From assembly GCA_038501625.1 (NCBI GenBank), contig JAZAYU010000714.1, positions 1 through 64,000 of the forward strand: DNA of 64,000 nt, given 5' to 3'. This document shows positions 57,382 to 64,000 of this stretch, piece after piece. Source of the DNA: Corbicula japonica (lineage: Eukaryota; Mollusca; Bivalvia; Venerida; Cyrenidae). The stretch's first letter is position 1, and every line of letters starts with the position of its first letter. A program made the position numbers and the translations under genes. The notes below the pieces were generated by a model. That model was not told the origin of the DNA, ran no database searches, and saw nothing but the letters and a program-made list of their open reading frames with translations.

Positions 57382-57495
57382 TTATTTCTTTTTATATGGA
57401 TATTTCATACATTCACAGAAAAAAAATACTTTAGCAATCTGGCCGTACGCCCCTTCTTTATAAGCAATGCTATAATGCTTCACGGGTTCAGACAT
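57382..57495 (-). CDS. Small ORF B, 37 codons, paralogue of small ORF A
   Basis: The frame starts at the ATG matching copy A (MSEPVK) and keeps KEGAYGQI and ECMKYP. An extra Phe comes from a 3-nt insertion. The open frame extends 37 codons further upstream than in copy A, with a hydrophobic Leu/Ile/Phe-rich stretch, so an upstream start at 57606 is possible. No known family recognised. Confidence 0.3.
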   Translation of the reverse strand: MSEPVKHYSIAYKEGAYGQIAKVFFFCECMKYPYKKK

Positions 57496-57999
57496 TCTTA
57501 AACGTATCATAAAGAAAGGAAAAAAAGAATATTTATAAACCAAAGGTAACAATAACATACCATGTAAACTAATGACAAAAATCATTAAAATTTTAAAAAT
57601 GTACAAATTTTACAATATTTGTTAAAATTAGATCCTTTAAATACTAAACAAAGATTTTTGAATTTGATGCTGAAACTGCCTTATGTATTCAAAGAATATT
57701 TATTATTTATCTTGCACCATATATCAACTAAATATTTTTACAATCAACATTGTTTGGATTGAAGTATTAAAATACCACATTTATAGCATGACATACATTC
57801 CAGATGTTCACGATTCCCAAACCCCACACACCCTAAATCTCTGTGTATAGCCATTTTCTTTTTTTTGTTAGACCTGCTATATTATTTTCAATCAGAATAT
57901 AAGATTTTAAGTCAGAACCTTAATAACGATTATCATGTGAAGGTCAAAACGGAAAATATCGGATTTGAAGACCTACTAAATTAATAAAAGTATCACCTA

Positions 58000-58400
58000 A
58001 TCACAAATATCTGTCCATTAATTATATAATTGCTGTATTTTGAAATCATGATTTCATCATCTTTAATGTGTAAATAATTACAGGAAATTTAGCGCTTTAT
58101 AAAATTCCTCCCCAAACCTACTTATTTTATGGAGTTAATTACCTCTTTCTAAGAAGTGTCCAAATTGCAACATCCTAATACGACCATTAGTATTAATTGT
58201 AAAAGGCGGCAAAATACCAAGTTGTCGTCTGTATTTTTAGAAGCGTGTAATTTGTTCTAGCAGGCGATAGTTACTGTCTTATTATAAGTTTAACGTAAAT
58301 TGCATTTGAGGAGATAAAGATACGCTTTGGAGAATGTTCTTCACCCCATAGTTTGATGTCTGATAAAAATATCCAGTCAACTATTTCCCGCAGGAGACAA
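58000..58400. repeat. Third partial copy of the segmental duplication
   Basis: Matches parts of 54340-55440: CTGTCCATTAA, GCTTTATAAAATTCCTCCCC, TTAATTACCTCTTTCTAAGA, CCAAGTTGTCGTCTG and GCGATAGTTACTGTC. It lacks the R2 insertions. Confidence 0.55.
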
Positions 58401-58995
58401 TCTAAATAAAGAGTATCTGCAAATATATATAAGCGACAAACTCCGCACAAAAATATTATGTATTATTATTGGTACATCTCAGTCAGTGTTAGCGGGAATT
58501 TAATTTAAGAAACAGAACACAATACAAAAAACAGTATCAATTTTCCATTTTTTTTAGTTTATATATGAGGTATTCTATAGCTTTTGTTATAAAAATGCAC
58601 TTTGAGTTCTGTAAAGCTGTGTAATGACGCTCTGGTTTCTGAGTATGGTTGAGCTGTCATTAATTTCAAAAGCATTAAAGAATTTAGGAATTATTGGTTT
58701 TGTTTCTTTTTCACATTATTTTAAAGCGTTATATCAGAATTTCAAAATTTTAAATACTCTACCTCTAAGGCCAATATTAAATTCTTCTTGCTTCATTAAC
58801 ATAATAATTGTATATAAGGTTACGACGTCATATCTAACAGTTTATGGTATGGTAAAATTGTAGAAGTAAGTGATTTTTAAGTAAAGTTAAAAAAATAAAG
58901 AAGCCCCGTAGGGATTCTGAAGATGAACATGGTAACTCTCTAACTAAAACATACAACAGAGACACATATAAACTAATGCATGTACACAATAAATT
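58401..58995. other. Intergenic, nothing recognised
   Basis: A 79-codon frame at 58624-58863 has no recognised motif. Nothing else noticed. Confidence 0.4.
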
Positions 58996-59790
58996 ATAAA
59001 AGATGAAAAAGGAACTTTGAAAGCACCGAACACGACAAAAATAAAAATATTGCTGGCTCGGTTTGATTGAGCCTGTTCAAGGGCGGTAAATAAAATGCAT
59101 ATTACTGCCCGCGCCTCCTAGCCCCGGGTTGAGCGCATCTCAAGAGCTCAACGTAATATTCACACCAGTAAACTGTTCTATTCTAATCCACATTGCGGTG
59201 AACATGAAACCTAAGAATCAGTTTTCAGATGAACATCGTTCCATGATCAGCTCCTTACTGTCCTAAGATAAATAAATGGGTTTGCACTAAACGAGAAAAC
59301 AATGGGCGGAACTGAAGAGAATTAAATTTTGACATGGGATTTGATAATATGAATCCTGCATTCATAGATAACGCCAAAGGCAAAAATTAAAAATCTGGAA
59401 TGATTGAACAATTTCCAAATCAAAACTGGCTGTGATATTGAAACCACCTATCTTAAGACTGGTCGAAATATTAAACAAATGTAGTTTTAGATGAACTATA
59501 AAAATACATTAGGACCGCGCGAAACGACCGGCAAAAGACGTAACTGACAATAGCACTGATTGAATGTAATGGGAGACGCCACACGGCACAAACAACGGTG
59601 CTGTGATATTGAACTTGAAATAAAGATAAGGAAAGCCACTGAAAAAGAAAAATATGAAAAATAATTCAGCTTCGGTTTTATTAAGCGTGTTCATGGGCAG
59701 TAATGTAAATATTACTGCCTATGCCGCCTAGCCCCGGATTGATTGTAACTCGAGAGGGGCAAATTAATATTTACAGCAGTTAAAAGTACA
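58996..59790 (+). mobile_element. R2 element, near complete, + orientation
   Basis: Terminal modules at 58996-59150 (CGAACACGAC, GGCTCGGTTTGATTGAGCC, CCCCGGGTTGAGCGC) and 59640-59780 (TTCGGTTTTATTAAGC, GGGCAGTAATG, GCCCCGGATTGA) flank a core with GACGCCACACGGCACAAAC that is the reverse of the 54412 element core. No coding capacity. Confidence 0.6.
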
Positions 59791-61149
59791 ATTTTGATCC
59801 ATCCCAAACGATGGTATGCATAAAGATTACATTAGCTGTTAAGCCAAATCTATACGATACTTTCACTTTTTCCCCCATCATTCCATAATTAACACTGAAA
59901 GTGGTTATTGAATACTTTTTGTGATTTCAAAAAAACTAACAACAAACGCTTTAGCTCGAAGGAACATTCACGCCTTCGAAAGGTATCATATCCGAAGAAT
60001 AATTAAATTTAAAAGCTCGTTGTATAGCCCTTAGAATCGCTGCACCATGTAAAATGTTTAAAGTGATCCCTTTAATGAAAAGTTTTAAAAAGTGAGGCTT
60101 TAAATATCATTTTAATATGTTCATCATTTTTAAAATGCAGAACACAAAACAACAAAACCAGAAATGAAAAGTAAAAACGGGGTTACTGCCAATTCATTTT
60201 AAAATAAATTATTCCAATAAGCTAAACTAACACTTGTAATTTGTGTAACACAACCTCACTGCTTTTAAATGTCTGAAACAAATACTAGCTGTTAAATAAA
60301 ATAAAGAAAATATTTGCATCTATAAATACAAGAGCGCGTTTGCTTCGTAGTGGACAAAGGGAGAGAACCAATGTCATGACAACTGAATTTCAACACACGG
60401 CAAACACAGACATTAAGCGTTTACTGTTTCTCTAAAACGATTTATAGATTGGGAACTATTGAACGGACTAAGAAAGTTGGTGCCATTTGGAATTTTAATT
60501 TGGGTTCTTTGCAAAAAACGGAAACTTATACATGTGTCACTTTACCAAAAAAACACCACAAGCCAGAATTTTGCATCAGTGATTTATCACTGGCCTCTTC
60601 CAATTAAAATAGAGATACTGCTAGCCTGCTTACTACTTATATGGTCTCGTCTTCCGATTGTTTTATTTAACTCATTAAAAGCATATTTTATGTGTTAATG
60701 TATATATAAATATTTTCGTTTACAATAACATAATTTCATAAAACATATTTTATTAAATTTAGCAATTGTGAAATGAGTTTACTATCATGTTTATCAATGT
60801 TTATAAATTCTTGTTTCTACATGCATTTCGCGTTAAGGGGACATTGAAAATAAAATAAATGACTGCTTGATCTCCAGCACCGTTATAGTTCGAGAAAAAA
60901 ATGCTTGTAATTATTAATTATAGAATATAGAAAGAGTGTAACTCCAGTGGAATTTGTGAGGCGTTTAAACGGACACCATTCCCACTACTTTCCAGTGGAG
61001 AGGCCATTCACACATAACCTAAAAAATGTTACTGTTCTTTCCATTTCAACCAGTAGAAAACACACAACAAATTAAAACGTTCAATCCAGCAACATTAATA
61101 ACTGGTAAAAGACCCAACATACTACAGTAAGGGGACAAAACCTAAAAAC
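59791..61149. other. Intergenic, nothing recognised
   Basis: The ORF at 60459-60698 has no domain. No shared repeat noticed. Confidence 0.4.
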
Positions 61150-61380
61150 AAATCTAACTATGGGTGGATTGGAGTTATTTCACTAAGAAAACTTGTACTT
61201 TTTTGTGATATGAGGTCCTGTTGGGGCAATTGTGAAGTTTGTGGACCATAGAACCTGGTTTTAACCCCCCAGTGGCATTTTGATTTGCCGCTGACCCTTC
61301 CAAAGCGGTAACCCCTCGGGTTTTCTTTTTCGTTAATTGTTTGTGACATACTTATATAAAACATTCTCTCTCTCACTTTT
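61150..61380 (-). repeat. R1 repeat, 5' half
   Basis: - strand landmarks: GGGTGGATTGGAGTTATTTC, CATAGAACCTGGTTTTAACC, CCAAAGCGGTAACCCCTCGG, TTCGTTAATTGTTTGTGAC. Confidence 0.7.
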
Positions 61381-61577
61381 TTAAGGAAACGCCTAAGAAC
61401 GGCCAGCGGATTTAGAATAAATTAGATGATAAATATTGATTAAGCTCCTATATTCATTTCCCCTGATACATCTCCTGCTTTTATCGTGTAAATGAAAAAT
61501 ACTTCATTTATTAAGTTTAAGTCTTCAAGAAGATAATAGTTACTAATGTCTTTTGTACGTCTACCATTTATAATGCT

Positions 61578-61655
61578 CGATTTCTCCTTCCTGACAGCAA
61601 CCTATTGTCCCGGGTTAGCGTGCATGTTTTGTCAGGATATATAATTGGTGTCATG
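61578..61655. repeat. Module M, copy 4 (short)
   Basis: CTCGATTTCTCCTTCCTGAC, AGCAACCTATTGTCCCGGGT, TAGCGTG and GTCAGGATATATAATTGG. Only the core is kept. Confidence 0.6.
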
Positions 61656-61954
61656 ATATTAATTTACTACTCATTGTAATGTTCTCCCTCTGTGATTTGA
61701 TCTGAACTGAACTTCTTCTTGAAAAAGAACAAGGGTATGGAAGTATTTTAACTACAGAAATAATATCATTTAAATTGATTTTTTAATAACCTTATTTATA
61801 AAAAGAATGCAACACTTTAAAGTCTCACAAAAGATTCTCACGAACTTCACACCACCGAGTGTTTCGCTTAAAATCGTGTTTCGACAACTCAAATTATGAA
61901 TGTACGAGTAAAGCGTTCATCTACGCCGAACAATAAACTTTAATAATTTTCTTT

Positions 61955-62400
61955 TTCAGTGATCAACCTACTTGTCATCGTGTTCTTGCTGATTTTACTC
62001 TAGGAGCTCTGGTCTCGGTAAGATCATTGAGTAGCCGCCCTTTGGTTTTGCAATGCTATTCGCTTCATATTTTTTAGATGTTTGTGAGCTTTTGCATACA
62101 ACATTGTTGAGCTGATGATTGGGTTAAAGTTGTTTCACCAAGACAACTTGTAATTGTTTTGTGAGATGAGAACCTGTTGGGGCAAGTGTGAGGTTGGTGC
62201 ACCCTAGAACCTGGTTTAAACCTGACGGTTCCAAGGCGGTAACCCCTCGGGTTTTCATTTTTGTTAATTGTTTGTGGTGTCTTTTTTGAAACTGATCATT
62301 TTATTAACTATGCTCTCTCCCTCTCTCTTCTTCTTGACTGTTTTGGGAGGCTGTTTTTTTCTGAATGTGGCGATTCCTGATATGCATATTTCACCTTTTT
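61955..62400 (-). repeat. R1 repeat, nearly complete
   Basis: Inverted relative to 39425. It holds TCTTGCTGATTTTACTCTAG, CTGTTGGGGCAAGTGTGAGG, CCTAGAACCTGGTTTAAACC, GGCGGTAACCCCTCGGG, GGGAGGCTG and GATATGCATATTTCACC. Confidence 0.75.
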
Positions 62401-63199
62401 AACAATGTCGGTATTTTTAAGTTTTTATTGCAATTTGCAAACAAACGTAAATATAGTCTTGACTTATTTGAAATGATCTAGCAGTATTTGGGAAAGGTGT
62501 ACATATGTCATTGCTGGATTTCATTGATAAATTACAGTTGGTAAATTGCAGATATCCTCTGCTAATGATACTGCAAATACCAAAACCATCGGACAAACAA
62601 TCGTTCCCATCCAAAAGACCTTTATTGTAGGCTTATTAACAGTCGTTAATTCCAATATTCGATATTCAGAGAATACATTTGGCTTATGTTTCTTTATACA
62701 TGTTTGTCGTGCAAAATAGTTTTGTAATTTTATTAGAAAAAGAATTTTTTTTCTTTAACCTTAAGAAAAAAATATATATATCGTATTGAAACTGAGTTTG
62801 AAAAAAATGTTCCTCTGGAGTTCCATTTAAATTCAACAACTTTCATAAATATATTGTCAGAATGGTTATGTATAAGTGGTTAAAATGGATAAAGGGAGAC
62901 AAACCTAGAAAGTATTCCTTAAGAGCGTAAATATTTACGGTTGCATCAACCAAATATATACAAGCGGCTAAGAAATACGACGAGAGTGAATGACTACATT
63001 ATAACGGTTTATCTAAACAATTGTTAAGAATCATTTGAAAATCTAGTTGAAAAACGTAATTAGCTGCTAAATTAGCTTCGATCATCGTGAGCTGGTTGAA
63101 CTTTAGGTGCTCTGGTCCGGTATCTACACATTTTGCTTAATGTCCAGTCCAATTGCACCTAAATGTTTCAAGTGCTTGCATGCTTGGCGTGTGAATAGA

Positions 63200-63480
63200 T
63201 GGGTAGAATGAAGTTTATTAGGAAAACCACATGTACATGCTTATTTTAAAGAACCAAGTGGTGCAAGTTTTAGTTTGCACCCTTAAACTGGCTTAAATCC
63301 ACCAATAGCAAAGTTGTTCGTTTTTATTTCCAGTGACCGTTCAATAGCGGTTGCCATTTATGTTCTTTTCGTTAGTTATATATTTATTCATAGTTTTTAT
63401 TAACTCCTATTTAGAAAATTTTGCTGGCTCTTCCCCTCTCATTTTTGTGAGGGTTAGTGTTTGCTGATTGTGGTTTTTCC
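63200..63480 (-). repeat. R1 repeat, diverged
   Basis: Weak - strand match: AAACTGGCTTAAATCCACCA, CAGTGACCGTTC, GGTTGCCATTTATGTTCT, TTGCTGATTGTGG. Confidence 0.45.
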
Positions 63481-63637
63481 AGAGACGAGTATTTGGCCTT
63501 TTCGATGAGACTAAGCGTCTAGAGAGCTGTTACATATTGCAACGAAAAGTAAAACGTCAAAAAAACAACAACATTGTTATAGAATTGTTAGCAGAATCTG
63601 TTTCCAACTATCAAAAGTCATCCAAATACGATAAAGA

Positions 63638-63845
63638 TAATCATCATTCAATTAAAAGGGCACTGACTACTGTCTTCAGTACGTAAGACACTTATTGGAC
63701 CTGATGTCTTCTCCATGAAAACAACGTTTTATTCTGTGTTAGCTTGAATGTTTTTGTCAGGATATATATAAACCATTGATGCACTGATGCTTATTGAGTG
63801 GCGTTTTCTTCACAAAAATCTCTAGTGTGCAATTTGGTCTGATAC
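63638..63845. repeat. Module M, copy 5
   Basis: GGGCACTGACTACTGTCTTC, TGTTAGCTTGAATG, GTCAGGATATATATAAACCA and TGATGCTTATTG. The TATA-like core is as well kept as in copies 2 and 3 while the reading frames are broken. Confidence 0.65.
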
Positions 63846-64000
63846 TTTTCTCCGGATGTAATGGATCATAATAATTCATATTTTGTTTGTTTTAATGAAG
63901 AATGGAAATCAGTATAGAGAAAGAGTAATTTAAACATGGCTTGTTGCCTGATATTGTTGGATCCGTACACTCAAAGAAAATTAAGATATTAGGTAAACGA

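Larger units (their letters stand above)
53030..57835. repeat. Segmental duplication, copy B (about 4.8 kb)
   Basis: Direct tandem counterpart of 48620-52880. It is enlarged by an R2 element (54412-54985) and R1 pieces (53990-54190 and 56310-56680) absent from copy A. Part of the unit occurs a third time at 58000-58400. Confidence 0.7.

Noticed and set aside
1..64000. CRISPR arrays, rRNA genes, bacterial operons or riboswitches
   Set aside because: No spaced direct repeats, rRNA-like GC-rich conserved tracts or prokaryotic gene organisation; the window is eukaryotic.

Overview
The window is AT-rich animal nuclear DNA: long introns with GT..AG borders, no bacterial-style operons, and a dense load of dispersed repeats. 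The best guess is a bivalve mollusc or a close lophotrochozoan. That rests on the lachesin/IgLON-like host gene, a Ty3/gypsy element, and dispersed repeats of a style I associate with bivalves. The taxonomic call is inference.

The only well-supported host gene runs on the + strand from before the window to 31184. Seven exons splice in consistent phase (5871-5977, 10264-10468, 10842-10991, 17420-17548, 18565-18719, 29545-29689, 31057-31184). They encode at least 338 residues: three Ig domains and a hydrophobic C-terminal tail typical of GPI-anchored neural adhesion proteins of the lachesin/IgLON group. The signal-peptide exon lies upstream and was not found. A symmetric phase 1-1 open segment (29882-30082) may be a cassette exon that lengthens the stalk before the GPI signal.

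The intron between the fifth and sixth exons holds a complete but decayed Ty3/gypsy LTR retrotransposon (19073-25782), with a perfect 5-bp target duplication, a tRNA-Pro primer site, gag, protease, integrase, RT, RNase H and a polypurine tract. Integrase lies upstream of RT, the Ty1/copia-like order known from Gmr1-like elements. The element inserted into an older dispersed repeat (family R1), and a small mariner-type MITE later inserted into its 5' LTR, giving a three-layer nest.

The left part (1-17 kb) also carries a decayed Tc1/mariner element, an inverted pair of R1 copies, a long perfect-looking hairpin near 11.3 kb and a 1.1-kb element with inverted ends that encloses a tRNA-like sequence. 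From 31.2 kb onward there is no supported host gene. That half is built of R1 and R2 repeats, tandem repeats at 40.4-41.2 kb (including two copies of a 77-nt hairpin), a 5'-truncated LINE at 44.4-45.6 kb, and a degenerate direct duplication of about 4-5 kb (48.6-52.9 kb and 53.0-57.8 kb, with a third partial copy near 58.0-58.4 kb). Five scattered copies of a TATA-containing module (43.4, 48.9, 53.3, 61.6 and 63.6 kb) and a pair of duplicated small ORFs are the least explained items.
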